From Neoechinorhynchus agilis (lineage: Eukaryota; Acanthocephala), in NCBI GenBank assembly GCA_051530055.1, contig CM121341.1:15562001-15626000 (forward strand): 64,000 nucleotides of DNA, written 5' to 3'. Made by a program: the position numbers and the translations under genes. Below are positions 48,296 to 59,860 of the stretch, piece after piece (the stretch's first letter is position 1; every line of letters starts with the position of its first letter). Below the pieces are notes generated by a model, which did no database searches, was not told the DNA's origin, and was given only the letters and a program-made list of their open reading frames with translations.

Positions 48296-48893
48296 TGAAT
48301 TCAAATTCTGAAAGGTTTTTATTAGAGGAAGAAACATATTTTGTTGGAAAGACACCAATGCCACATATTTAAATCACTCACCTATCCCTAGCAGCTAAGA
48401 TCGCACCTCAAGCTAATAAAGCAAACTTTGAACGACTTAAGAATAGCTTATGTGTTTGAGTAGTTTAATATTGATGCTATAAATGGCGTTAACTTACTGA
48501 TTGGTTACGCACACATCAGATTGAAAAGTCAATAACGATGTTCTTAAATAATTCGTAGAAGCTACAAAAATCTTATAATAAGGCATGGATGATAAAAAGG
48601 TGCATCATTGGCTTCACGTTTAAAGACTAATTAACTTCTAAAAGAATTGTAAGCAATTTTTACATAGCGATTATTAGGACAGATCAATACATTAAATTTT
48701 AATCCACTGGACTAAGCTATTTTTAATGAATAGCATTTGTTATTTTTTGCTCACTACAACTTTGGATTATATAACGAAATCGAACTTTAAACGGTTTCAA
48801 AAATATTTCGATGAACCCGGTGTTTCCTTGCAGTCAATGTTGAATTTGCTCAAAACCGCAAATGATCTAAACTTTAATAATCGTTGGGAACGG

Positions 48894-49975
48894 CTGTTTA
48901 GGTGGGATGCTCAACAAGGAAATGGGTTGAAGGGGCGAGATGGGTGTCAAGTCTGGTGAAGTTGTGGTTGCATGTTCATCTAGGGTGCAAGTGGATTGTT
49001 CAAGGACGACCGAATTTTTTTTGGGTTGGACCTCTGACAGAGTGAAAGTTAAGTTAGGTATGGCTGTGGTGTCTTTGTTTGAGTCACTGAGCCGGGTTTC
49101 TGTGGTGACTAGTATGTCTGAGGTGTGACGATTTTCTGATAAGGGATGGAAAACAGTTGTATGTCTAATTTCTGCCAAGGAACAGCGGGTTCCTTTGGAG
49201 GTATCCAAAAATTTATGGCAGGAGAAGGTGTGTGTTGAACGGGCGATAACTTATTTATTGACTGTCGTGCTGGAAATATCCGGTAAGGGAGAGTTGGTTG
49301 GCCTTGTACGGAAACAGGTCACGCTCTTTGTCATTAATTAGATGTGAAATTAACGGGCTGCTGGGAGCTGGTAAGGGATCCTTGACAGTAGTTTGGTTGT
49401 GTTTTGGAATATACTCAGTTGAGTGGGTAGTGTTGTGACGGGTGAAACGGGAGGAAAGAGATCGGGGTGGTGGAATGATTCTGGTGATGAGCCGTTGTTT
49501 GGCATTAGATCGGGAGAAATCTGTTAGATGGCTTCTGTTGTGATGTTCAAAGGCACGGTAGAAGGTGATGTTTCGAGGTTAGCGTCGATCGCGGTCGAAA
49601 GTGCCCTGTTGACAAGTCCAAAAGGCATTCCAAACGGTATTCGATCTGGTGCAAATTTGATCAGCAGCTTGGCGCAGCCGAACCCACAGATAAAGAACGG
49701 GCAAGGCTCTGGGATGTGCGTTGGGGCGATGAGGGTTGTTATCGAACACCCTTAGCACGAGCAGGTGCTCCTATTAGAGGCAGGGTTACGGGACTTTTAC
49801 CAGCCATGAAGGTGAGCGCGGCGATGAAGATTTAATTGTATCGCCAATTGTTTTCGACTTTGGAGGACGTTCACGCGAGAGAGGATAATGATTCATAGTG
49901 TACCACATGACTGTAATAGCGTTCCATCATCAAGGGGGGTATACTCAAGTTCTCTTTTACAGCTCTGGTTGCTAA
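48894..49975. other. Unassigned spacer between the two duplication units
   Basis: 1.08 kb that belongs to neither block, GC-richer than its surroundings. The minus strand has Ser/Thr/Pro-rich open frames (48867-49208; 49500-49755 region with KLLIKFAPDRIPFGMPFGLV) that could be a decayed LINE ORF1, but no motif settles it. Confidence 0.4.
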
Positions 49976-50177
49976 GCTCTCCAGCTTTATTCTATAGTTT
50001 AGTCTACTTGGAGCAGTATACGGAACAAAGTTGGGACCAAAGCTTAGGATTTCCAGTACTTCACTAGGAAGTACAAAGTTCGAAATATTTTTACGACATC
50101 CTTAGTATGATCCGATGGAAGGAAAAACCTCCCATGTGTGAGACGACTAATTTTCCGACACTGACGGTTGTAGATGA

Positions 50178-51305
50178 ATTTTGAATTGAATGCTGCGAAG
50201 AGCGAGATTTTAGTGATGAACGTGGAACCCCCGGGATAGAGCTGATGACTTTAGACCGGTTGAGTCTTCTAGGAAGTTGCATTTTTGGTTCTAATGTCGA
50301 AGCAGCGATTGCCAATCTTCAACCGCAACTTTCGGTACTGTGCGAACGAGTTGATGAATTATCTTCACATGAGGCTCTTTTCCTGATCAAGAACACCATT
50401 TTCATTCCAAAACTGCACCTTTTTAGACATAAAGATAAGCCGGCAAAATTAGACGAGACGGTGATAGCCTATCTCGAGAAAACTTTAAATACTCAGCTGC
50501 AACACAAGGCCTGGCGTCAAGCGTCCTTGCCTTTATCGTCCGACGGTTTGGGTATCCGCAAAGCAGCTGATATTTCTCTGCCAGCTTATTTGGGATCGTA
50601 TGAAGCAGGTCGCTTAGTAGTTAAATCCGTTCTGTGCGAGAATTACACTTTGGATGAAGATTTCATGGAGGCGCTTAATCTTTGGTGTGGAGATTCAGGC
50701 AGCGAACAGGTAGCCGTGCGTGACGAGACAGTAAGGATTGCACTGAGGCTTGGGGTACCGATGTGCACATCCCATCGCTGCCGTTGCGGAGCGACCGCCA
50801 TGGTATCGTCCTTCGGCAATCAGGCGAATGGTACTCACGCTATTCCGAAATGAACGCAATTGTTAGTCGTGTCCTGAATACTGTGAATGCGCCCAACATC
50901 CTAGAGCCTAGCAATATTTGCCGACTCGATGGCCGTAGGCCGGACGGTGTCCCAGCATTCCCGTGGGGATAAATAAAATGCCTTCTCTGGGACGCCACGT
51001 TCGTGGACACGCTCGCAACCAGGGGGAGTTGCAACCGCCGCGAACGCAAAAGGACAAAATACAGGGACCTGAGTCGGAATCATTATTTTGTTCCCTTTAG
51101 TGTCGAGACGCTCGGGTCATTTGGTACTGCGGCACAGGACCGTGTTAAGCAATTGTCTAAGAGATTGAGATGAATCACTGGCGATCAGAGGGCAGGAGCA
51201 TTCCTTCTGTAAAACATAAGTCTGGCTGTGCAACGAGGGAACACTGCATCAGTCCTTTCGACCGTTACACCAGGACGGCAGATGAGTGATCCAGAGCGGT
51301 GATGT
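50178..51305 (+). mobile_element. RLE retrotransposon tail (copy R7)
   Basis: Duplicate of R5 with a few substitutions and a small deletion near its 5' end; same breaks otherwise. Endonuclease block SNICRLDGRRPDGVPAFPWG at about 50910-50970. Confidence 0.78.
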
Positions 51306-51555
51306 GAGGTAATCAAAGTAAAATAATAAAGCAACTAGGTTTGGAAAAAAATAATAAATTATTTTTATTCCGCATTGGAGTCCATGAATATTTTAATTTT
51401 CTACAATTTTTCAAAATAGACATCGACCTCATTTTGAATATCATAGAGTGTTTGCCCATTTAAATAATATTCTGAGATGTAAGCGTTTCTTCTTCAAAGA
51501 CGATCCTCAACGAACGTGTTGCTTTCAAACCTCAGGTCTTACTACTGTCGCCGAG

Positions 51556-51950
51556 CTTTTTTCCTGGCAAATCAAAAAATGGTGAAAAAGTTAACTTCTG
51601 GGATTCACCTATCAGTGTATGCGGTAAATATAACGGTGCTCATCATTCAAATGACGGTCCCTATTTCGATTAATTGTAATCGATTTTTTACTAGGGATTT
51701 CAACGATTTGACTTGCCAGGCGGTGAGACCAGCATGTATCAAGGAGAAGATTTTGATCGATGGAGTCAAATGCTTTATGAATGTCGACTTGGATGAGTCG
51801 AGAGATAAATAAAAGACGTGCATCGAGATTATGAAGAAGAGAATCGAAGATAAGAAAAGCCTGACCAGAAACTGAATTGAATGGGTGAAATTTTTCGATT
51901 GAAGATTGGCAGAAGGTGTGCTTTAAAGCATCTAGAAAAGGAATTTAGAC
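51556..51950 (-). mobile_element. LINE reverse transcriptase relic (block A2 copy)
   Basis: Duplicate of the relic at 34640-35030, with a short deletion upstream. Confidence 0.6.
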
Positions 51951-52260
51951 ATTTTGTAAAATATTCCTCGCCTTGATGGAAGACAATATCTTAGAAGAAA
52001 TTTCAATCTTGGCGAAAAGCAGCAATCGCCTGGATAAAATCTGTATATTTTTATGAGGTTATTTATGCAATGTGCTCAGAACGCTTTCTAGGTTTCATTT
52101 TAAACGTCAGTAGCATAGATTTCCTTCCCATCAAAGACCGTCGCTTTGACCTAAAGGCCCAATAAGCTCTGAACGGTTTCTATGGGAAGCAACCACTCGA
52201 TAATAAAGAATATTTTTCTTAACGAATAGATGAGCTTTATTAATTATGCTGCTTCGTTCC

Positions 52261-52806
52261 TTAACCTTTCTTTTTGGATCTTTGCTTTCCGAAAGTAAAG
52301 AGTCCGACAATCGCTGCTCCCAATAATCCAGCGGCTCCAAATGTAAGTGCGGTAGTAGATAGTTCACGAAATTTCATTTCTTCGATTTCATTTTTAAGCT
52401 CAATTGCGTCCTTGTTTTGAGGATTGATTTCGAGAATGGAATCAACTAATCGGATGGCTTTCTCCGGAAATCCGAGTTTAGCTTCAGCGATTGCCATGTA
52501 GAGCAAATACTTACCAGTTAAACTGTCATCATGACTTTCATTATATAATGAACGAATGAGTTCATTTCCCCGTTTGATTAGTTCAGGTTTCTTTTTCGGT
52601 TGAAGAATAAGGGCAGAAGCGTAGTTGAACGTCGCGGATGATCCAGCTAAACCATTGTAACGATGCAACTCCTCTTCGTAAGCCGCCTTAAATGACCGAA
52701 AAGTCAAATCGTCAATTTCACAGTCCAAACGCTGAAGCATCCGTGATTCTAGACTTATTTCCGCGTATGAACTGCAATCACATTTCTTCCGGCGAATAAG
52801 CGTCAT
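52261..52806 (-). CDS. FIS1: Mitochondrial fission 1 protein (FIS1), copy 2
   Basis: Single-exon duplicate of the gene at 35345-35890. From ATG 52806 it encodes the same 181-residue protein: TPR core (GKYLLYMAIAEAKLGFPEKA), C-terminal helix (LTFGAAGLLGAAIVGLF) and basic tail. The base before the start differs (GTGATGACG). The absence of coding change, while flanking retroelement sequence has drifted, suggests recent duplication, conversion or selection. Confidence 0.92.
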   Translation of the reverse strand: MTLIRRKKCDCSSYAEISLESRMLQRLDCEIDDLTFRSFKAAYEEELHRYNGLAGSSATFNYASALILQPKKKPELIKRGNELIRSLYNESHDDSLTGKYLLYMAIAEAKLGFPEKAIRLVDSILEINPQNKDAIELKNEIEEMKFRELSTTALTFGAAGLLGAAIVGLFTFGKQRSKKKG

Positions 52807-53079
52807 CACAACTGAAATGGGAATTATGGTTTCTCGTATAAAAAGTCCAGCAGCACAATCGAGTAATTATTTTTTTCAAAAGCTAACTTTGGATAGCTCA
52901 CTTAGGCCTGCTGTATAATTCCCAGTCGATATCTACGAGCAAATGATTTCGTATTTCAAGGAACTAAATATAGGAAATATTTTCTGCTCGCGTGGCACCA
53001 TTTTATTAATCATCTCGTCTATTTCAATTTTCATACGTAAAAGCCACCTATATACATTCCGATGTGTAACCCAACCACG

Positions 53080-54090
53080 TCACCGTGCAGTCGCCATCAC
53101 GTTAGCAGCATTGCCTCGTTGAACTGCAATCGAGATATTTTGTCGCAGGAATACACCTGTTCGTGCGTCGCCGGTCGTTTCTCTCAATTTCTTCGAGAGA
53201 TCCTGGGGCAGAGTGAGCGCCGAGCTGCCAAGCGTTCCATACGTCTCTACCCCAAAGGGGACAAAATAGTGAGCCCTCGATAACTGAATATATTTGTGTA
53301 TTTTCCTCCCTTCCGCTGCACTGAATGCACCTTCAGCGATTTTCAGTACGGAATGTTGCTTACTGCCGCGAGTGTCCACATGGGACCCAGAGAAGGCATT
53401 AGCCCTCCCGCCACGGAAAGACCGAAATTCCGTTAGGTCGACGACCATTTAGTCGACAAAGATGGGTGGGTTCCAAGATGCTGGGGAAGTTCGTCGTTCT
53501 CAACGCCCGAGAAATTATACTATTTATCTCAGAATGGCGTGAGAACCTTCCTCCTGACTTTAGGCAAACGAGACCGTGTCGCCCGAAAGCATCAACCAAA
53601 GACCCGCCTCGACAGCGATAGGGCGTGCATATCGGGAGACTTAGTCTTAAGGACACTGCGATCCTCGTTACCTTATCAGTAAGAAGAGTTCCCACTGGTG
53701 CCAGAGGAACAGCCTCCAGCCATGCCCCGATTCTCGTGTCGAAACTGCCAACAATCTAGCTCGGACGACCCCATCGCGAGAACCTGAAAGTAGAGAGCTC
53801 TAGCGACCAGAGGTCTGTTCCAGATAGACTGTCTGAGGCCATTCACGGGAACATGGTTTGCGCCCGTCTGCTAGCACCATTCTTCAACTGCCACCACAGT
53901 CTTGGTCAAGACAAAACTTTTCCCTCAGAATTTTCTGCGCTATCGGTTGACTCCCCTCATACGATCCAAGGAAGGCTGGTCCCCAGATGACGCAGGTAAT
54001 GAAGCTTGCCGCCACGCCTCATCTGAGAGCTGGACATTTAAAATACGCTCGAGACAAGCCCTCACCTCGTCGTCGAGCTTAGCCAATCCT
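53080..54090 (-). mobile_element. RLE endonuclease end of the composite (copy R8)
   Basis: Continuation of the 637-codon frame after a one-base shift at about 54090 (LAKLDDEVRACLERILNVQL follows). Further on come LRLSLPICTPYRCRGG, GRHGLVC and CRLNGRRPNGISVFPW, then QRGNAANVMATA at the end. Compared with R1 and R6, the second knuckle Cys is Gly (CRGG for CRCG) and the endonuclease Asp is Asn (RPN for RPD). The nuclease is therefore probably inactive. Confidence 0.8.
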
Positions 54091-55992
54091 TCCTTTATGT
54101 TTGAAGAATGTTGCTGTGCGGATCTTATATAACAATTTCGGGATAAAGAGTGCGTTCTTTATCAGAAATAACGCTTCGTGAGCTGAGAGAGCGCTCACCC
54201 TATCGCACAGCAACGAAAGTTTCGGCACGATACGGCCGATCTCAGCTTCCACATTTGAATCAAAGACGCAACTACCCAGGAAGCTGAATTGCTCTGGAGT
54301 CACGAGTTTCAGACCTGGAGCTACGGCCTCGAACCCATCAATTTGCTCCTTGACTTTGGCGGCGTCTTCGATATTTAAAACTAGAAGCTCACACTTTCCA
54401 GCATTGAGCTCAATGCTTATCTTCGAGGTCTCCCTAACCAGCGTCTCTAAATCGCGCTGTACAACGGAGGGATCACCTTCGAGCGTAGCGTCATCCAAGT
54501 ACCGAGCGTTGAAGATGGAATGGAGAGAGTGCGCTATTGGATTTACTGTTAGGGAGAATGCGATTGGACCTAGAGGATCTCCTTGCTGCACTCCTCTTTC
54601 GGACCAAATGAGGTGGTCTTCGAAGAGCAAAGGAGTCGCGGTCCAGTAGGCATTGAGAAAATACTGGAAGGCTTCTTGTGCTTGATCCCTAATTGCGCTG
54701 AACTTGCTTTCTCTATTGAGAGAGTTAAAGGCGCTCTGAAAATCACACTTAAGAATCAGGCACGGCTCTGAATTCCTGGTAGTAAAGTTTCGGAGCGCGT
54801 GGACAATAGCTTCCGTCCCGTCCGAGAAATTACGGGTGATTGCCGATTTATGCATACCAGCGTATATCCCCGCTTTCATCGCCCAAGGATGGTGAGAATC
54901 TCGGTGCATCACAGTCCACTTCCTGCATGGCTTTCGATACCAATTGAAGTTGGATACATCGTCGGATTTTAAGCGGAGATTGAGGAATGGCAGGTAGTCC
55001 GAAGGTTGGTCTCTCGTAACCCGAATCCTCCTATTCGAGTCCATTGAATTTAATAGTGACTCAATGGTATCGACCTCATCATCCTCGGTGAAGGTCAGCA
55101 ACACATCGTCCACATAGCGGAGGTAAACTTGACTCGACGCTAAATGTGGATAGATGTGCTGTCTTTCCAGGTCATCGAGGTAGAGGATGGCCAATACCGG
55201 AGCTAAACTATTTCCCATTGCAAGACCACGAACTTGCTTATATAGCTGGTTTCGATAACGAATAAGGTTGCACTTTAGTACCAATCGTGTCAGACCAATA
55301 ACATCGAATGGAAGTAGACCGAAGAGGTCAAGATCCTCATTCTCCTTCAACCTTTTCTCCAGCGCACGTACTGCTCCCTCGTTGTCCACATTGGTGTACA
55401 ATGCTACGAAATCAAAAGACATTACGCGACTGTTGGTCAATTCATTCTGTCGCGATCGCAGGATTGATAACAGCTCATCAGTATTGCTCACAAATGCCCG
55501 TGTCCTCCGTAGCAATGGACCGATAGCCGAAGCCAGGAAACGAGAAACACGGTACGCTGGTCCATTAACCGCAGATATGATTGGTCTGCATTTCAGCAAT
55601 GAGGCTGCTTGCGGTGTAATCGGAACAATAGGCATCTTGTGTGTCTTGACCAATCCGTACATCACCGGCGTACGTAATGGTCCGTGTGTGAAACTGCTCA
55701 CCCCTTTCAACTCTCTAGCCGAAATCACTTTTCGAAGAGCAGCATTCAACTCCTTGCGCTGTTGCTCGCATTCGTCTTTTGTCGCCATTGTATATGTATC
55801 AGTGTGACCCAATAACGTCCCCATCATCGCACTTTCCACGCTGTTTTCCATCGCCACGAGATCACCTCCCTTATCGCTCACTGTTATCCTCATCTCCTTC
55901 TTTTGCACTTTCTCTTTCAGAGACCTCAGTGCTCGTCGTTCACTCAACGGAAGATTCGGTTTCGAGCGGTAATCCATATAACGATCCGTCAA
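54079..55992 (-). mobile_element. Composite ORF: Penelope-like RT fused in frame to R2/RLE-type RT
   Basis: A single open frame of 637 codons with two RT cores. Residues 1-390 are Penelope-like: ITVSDKGGDLVAM (about 36), YGLVKTHKMP (112), CRPIISAVNGPAYRVSRFLA (135), MSFDFVALYTNV with catalytic Asp (191), RGLAMGNSLAPVLAILYLDD (255), YLRYVDDVLLTF (290) and LPFLNLRL with FNWYRKP (334-355). Residues 390-637 are R2/RLE-type: GTEAIVHALRNF (392), LILKCDFQSAFNSL (412, catalytic Asp), GVQQGDPLGPIAFSL (467), ARYLDDATLEG (496) and LNAGKCELLVLN. The second RT lacks its fingers, so it is 5'-truncated at the join (about 54825). Both catalytic boxes look intact and no stop lies between them. PLE elements normally end soon after their RT or carry a GIY-YIG nuclease; none is seen here. 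Confidence 0.85.
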
Positions 55993-56570
55993 GTTTTCTA
56001 TGCCCTATCGCAACATCTACAATTTTCTCTCTGTGTGATCATCAGCTCTCGGTACTGCGAATACATTCCTTTCGAAATCAAAATGCGGTCGAGATCGCGA
56101 GACACACTCAGGTTCACAACTAGGCGGTGCATTAGCCTCTGCAGCAACCAGACGTTCCCCATCACGAACAGCTTTTACCCGTAGTTGGTACGCTAAGCGC
56201 GCGACGTCCACTTGCAATTGGAATACATCCTCTTTCCTCAGTGTATGTGTCGGCGCAAAGGACGGTCCACGTGAGAGAACCATACGTTCATCTCTATTCA
56301 ACATTCCATCCGGAATGCACGTCATCCGGTCGGTGAGTAGGACTTGACTCCTCGGTCGGCTCGGATCGACCTTCGATTCGCATAACGCGGCATATTTCCC
56401 TTTCATTCGATCTTTGGAACACGAAAATTCCTCCTTTCCCAACACTTCTGACAAATACTGCTTACATATATCGAGATCGTTCCTCGCAATAGATTTTGGA
56501 ATTTCATCGATTCGCTGCGTCGTATCCATTTTTGCCCTTATAGCTCGAATCTTGTCGTACGCTGCAGTCG
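55993..56570 (-). mobile_element. Penelope-like N-terminal region
   Basis: Upstream part of the same PLE, in the frame of the adjoining LRR gene: PKSIARNDLDICKQYL, CSKDRMKGKYAALCES, and MLNRDERMVLSRGPSFAPTH, which matches the conserved PLE N-terminal block. It ends shortly before the 637-codon frame begins, with one change of frame between. The junction with LRR sequence lies somewhere between about 56340 and 56570. Confidence 0.6.
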
Positions 56571-57854
56571 AAATACTGTTATTAAACATCTCCATATATC
56601 CCACTCGGTTTTTGCCATTTTTATTAATTACTAGTTCGCCAACATGGTTTTTCGCTATTGACAAATAACCAATATGTGGAAGATTTTCAATTAATTCGGG
56701 ATTGAACGATTCCAAATAATTTTCAGCCAACAATAACACCTTTAGATTGACATTATTTTTGAAGAGGTTTTGTGGTAGGTCATTGATTCTGTTTCCGCTT
56801 AGAAAGAGAGATGTTAATTCTCTTAAGTTCCACAATGCCTCTTCATCAATCACTTCGATGTCATTGTACGACAAATCAAGTTTCCTAAGACTTTGCCAAT
56901 GGTATAGGTCGTTCGAACGCAACGCGGAAATTCGATTGCCCTTAAAGTTAAGCGATACCATGTTTGCTCTTGTAAACGAATTACCTTTTGGAACATTTTT
57001 CCAAATTCGCTTCCAAAATACCAAAGTGCTGAATATTCGGTGTCATTTCTAGCATACGAGAGTTGATAAAGCTGGTAGTTCCACCGTGAAGCATAAGCTT
57101 GCACAGCTTGAGAAAGCTACAATTTTGCTTGATGAAATCTGCTAGATCACCAGAATTCGAAAATTCCAAAGAGCGCATATTATCCGGTTTAATATAAAAT
57201 GATTTAACTGGATTGCCATACACGCTGACTTCCTCAAGCTTTGTTAAGATTGAACCATCACTGAATTTTGCATTCTCGATGAGATTGTTGGACACATCGA
57301 GAGTTTTCAAATTACTCATTTTTGCGATTATCTCAAAGTTATCGTCCTTCAAGCGATTGTTGGAAAGGATGAGAGTATGCAATTGCGGCAAATGGACATT
57401 CATTCTTAAGCCTAGCCGGTATATCTCATTTTCCTTTAAATTAAGTTCCTCGAGATTGCGAAATCCCTGAAATGCGTCATCTTCGATCTTTTTTATCAGC
57501 CCGTTTTGGATGCGAAGCTTTTTGAGATGTTTGAACCTTCTCATCGCAGATTTGGTCAGAGTTGACAGTTCATTGTATTGTACGTCTGGCTTAAAAACGA
57601 ACGCGTCATTGTGAGGAATAATAAAAGCCAAATCGATTGGAATCTCGTTCAAATGTGCACCTTCAACTATAATACATGATAAGGTCAATTAGCGGTGATC
57701 CGATAATTCCCGTTCCACAATAAATGAAAATTTTATAACCTTTGTTGGCACCGAACTGAGCACATTGATGTTCCACTTCGTCGCCATTGACCAATGCAGA
57801 TAGCAATAAATATGTTACCAATGTGCTCGACAAGAAGGAACGCGTCGAGAACAT
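56571..57854 (-). CDS. Secreted leucine-rich-repeat protein, copy 2 (3' end replaced by PLE)
   Basis: ATG 57854; signal peptide FLSSTLVTYLLLSALVNG. Exon 1 (57854-57740) joins through a 73-bp intron (AAAG|GTTATA...ATTATAG|TT) to exon 2 from 57666: NKVEGAHLNEIPIDLAF. LRRs follow, such as LEELNLKENEIYRLGLRMN and LKTLDVSNNLIENAKF. A frame change or unseen intron lies near 57000, after which further LRRs run on (LRKLDLSYNDIEVIDEEALW, LTSLFLSGNRINDLPQNLF). At about 56570-56340 the frame passes into PLE sequence, so the natural C-terminus is lost. Likely an extracellular recognition or adhesion protein; subfamily unknown. Probably no longer functional as a whole. Confidence 0.68.
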
Positions 57855-58059
57855 TGCTCTTAGTTAAGAAGATTTCTTCAAAAATGCCCAGGTACTTATG
57901 GTAATGGTATGAGGTGAGTAACTCCTTTAGCAATGCGTTATCTTTAGAATTCTAAGAAATACACGTTACTTTTTGTGAAGAACTCCGTAGTGGTAAATGA
58001 ACCTACGATGTCAAAAAATTGTACAATCCGTCACGCCTTTTGAAACCTATGTAAATGAT

Positions 58060-59507
58060 CAGTTGGTAGATTGTCGACTGATTTTTCAACGCATGTTATT
58101 CTTTTCGATTGCCCTTATTTAAGCAAGTTAAGCAATTTAGCTTGCTTTCAGTCGACAATTCACCAACTGTTCAACATGCAATTGAGCAAACCGATTTTGG
58201 TCGACAAAAAATAAATTTATTTTCAATCGACAAACTTGCTCAAATAAGTCCAATCTTTGTAAATCAAGGATCGAATCGTGCTCGAAATTCGTATTACTGT
58301 CCATTATGACCTGTCGTTTTATCCTGCATGACAAGTTGAAGAGTCTGCGAGTATAGCCAATTACGAAAACATTACGAACCAAGAAGCATTTATGCACGAT
58401 CAAGTCATTTCAAAACGGCAAGATAAGGCAATTGAGGATGTCAAAAATGCGCTGTCCAATGCTCAAGTACTCATACCGTACGATGGCAAGAGTCCAATAC
58501 GCTTCATGTGCGGCGCTTGCGAAAAGGGTCTAGGTGCTATTTTACTTCAGAAAGATACCGAAGAAGAGTGCAGACCGGTCGCTTATTGCTCGAGGACTCT
58601 CCGACCAGCCGAACAAAAGTTTACCCAGATTGAACGTGAAGCATTGGCACTGGTGTACAGCGTGACAAAGTTTAATTTTTACCTGATGGGACGCGCCTTC
58701 ACGTTGGTGAGTGACCATAAACCCTTACAATTAATTTTCGGAGAAAATCGGAACTTAAAAAAGACTTCAAACCACAGACTATTACGCTGGGCGATTGTCT
58801 TGTCCCAGTACAATTATCAGTTAGTTCACATTGACGGTAAGAAAAATGCAATGGCAGACGTACTATCGAGGTTTAGTTCAAGAACGGGAGACAGTCCAAA
58901 AAGTATTGACCTCAAAGAAACGACGCAAAATGAAATATCTGAGGTCTTGACATTATCATTGCAATCTTTGAAAATCGCAACTGGAACAGACTCCGAATTA
59001 TGTATGGTGAGAAAGTATGTCGAAACGAATTGGCCCAACAAGATCCTCAGCGCGTTTCATCTTTATACGGCAACAAATTGCACGATACGTCATCAGCCAA
59101 TCGACTCATCAATTTTACCCAGATCTTCTCATTGTTAAATGCATTGGATCAAATGGAATCCAACATGGACGAGTTACACCCTGCCATCCTAAGTCAAATG
59201 GACTGGCAGAACGGATGGTGCGTGTGATATTGAGCGTCGCAATCGACCGATCGATAGTTGCGGTTTCAAGTGTGCGCACGTTCGTTTTGTTATTTCGTTT
59301 CGTTGGCTCAATAAAACCTAGTTCAGGTCTAGTTCAGGCATATATTATAAAAACCCCGATCTCACAAAATCCGCCCAATCCAATATTGTTTATCGCTCAA
59401 ATTACGATTACCCTATCTTCATCGTAAACAATGCCACAAAGAGGACCCAAAGGTACATGAGTCCAACTCTTGTTATCTAACAAACAAATAAACGTGTTAT
59501 TATTATA
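58060..59507 (+). mobile_element. LTR retrotransposon fossil (RNase H to LTR), copy in block B2
   Basis: Same remnant as at 45548-46995: RNase H domain at 58392-59138, integrase piece at about 59160-59240, LTR-like end near 59437-59507. Incomplete and broken; its near-identity to the other copy dates the duplication, not the insertion, as recent. Confidence 0.75.
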
Positions 59508-59860
59508 AGGTGTTTATCATAGTAGATTTTGCGGCTTACGAGTTATAGATGACGTTTTTCATATCAGCCTACTAATCTGACTTAAATTTGTACTTCTCGC
59601 CTTTCCTCAATTCACTCATAAAATGCACGTCCACTTAGCAAAGCTTTTTAATTTAAAACTATTTAGTTGTATAGTCGGAGCTGAAAGGCTCGACGACATT
59701 ATGATCAACTTCTCAAAATGTTTGTATTTCTAGTGCCCACATCAAAAAATTAAAAAAAGCAACTATTGACCCCGTTTCGTTCATTTACCGCTTAGCCACC
59801 CGTTTGCTTCGTCTAAAATTATTGCACTAAGCTATTAAGAATTCGCGAGCAATCATTGTC

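Larger units (their letters stand above)
44650..48893. repeat. Segmental duplication block B, copy 1
   Basis: Pairs with 57157-61413, mostly at a constant offset of 12512, with a later 18-bp and a 1-bp indel. It ends after ...AATAATCGTT, which is the last 11-12 bp of PNO1 exon 3. Identity is very high from about 45100 on and falls off across the LRR gene at the left end. Confidence 0.95.
49976..54095. repeat. Segmental duplication block A, copy 2
   Basis: Pairs with 33004-37161. It lacks about 50 bp near 50225 present in copy 1. The right edge falls inside an RLE element that continues uninterrupted beyond it, unlike in copy 1. Confidence 0.95.

Noticed and set aside
55268-55807. 179-codon plus-strand frame
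   Set aside because: It is antisense to the long PLE/RLE frame and has no domain.
54079-55992. Reading the double RT as a bacterial-type defence RT or retron
   Set aside because: Both RT halves match eukaryotic retrotransposon lineages (Penelope-like and R2/RLE), and the context is eukaryotic.
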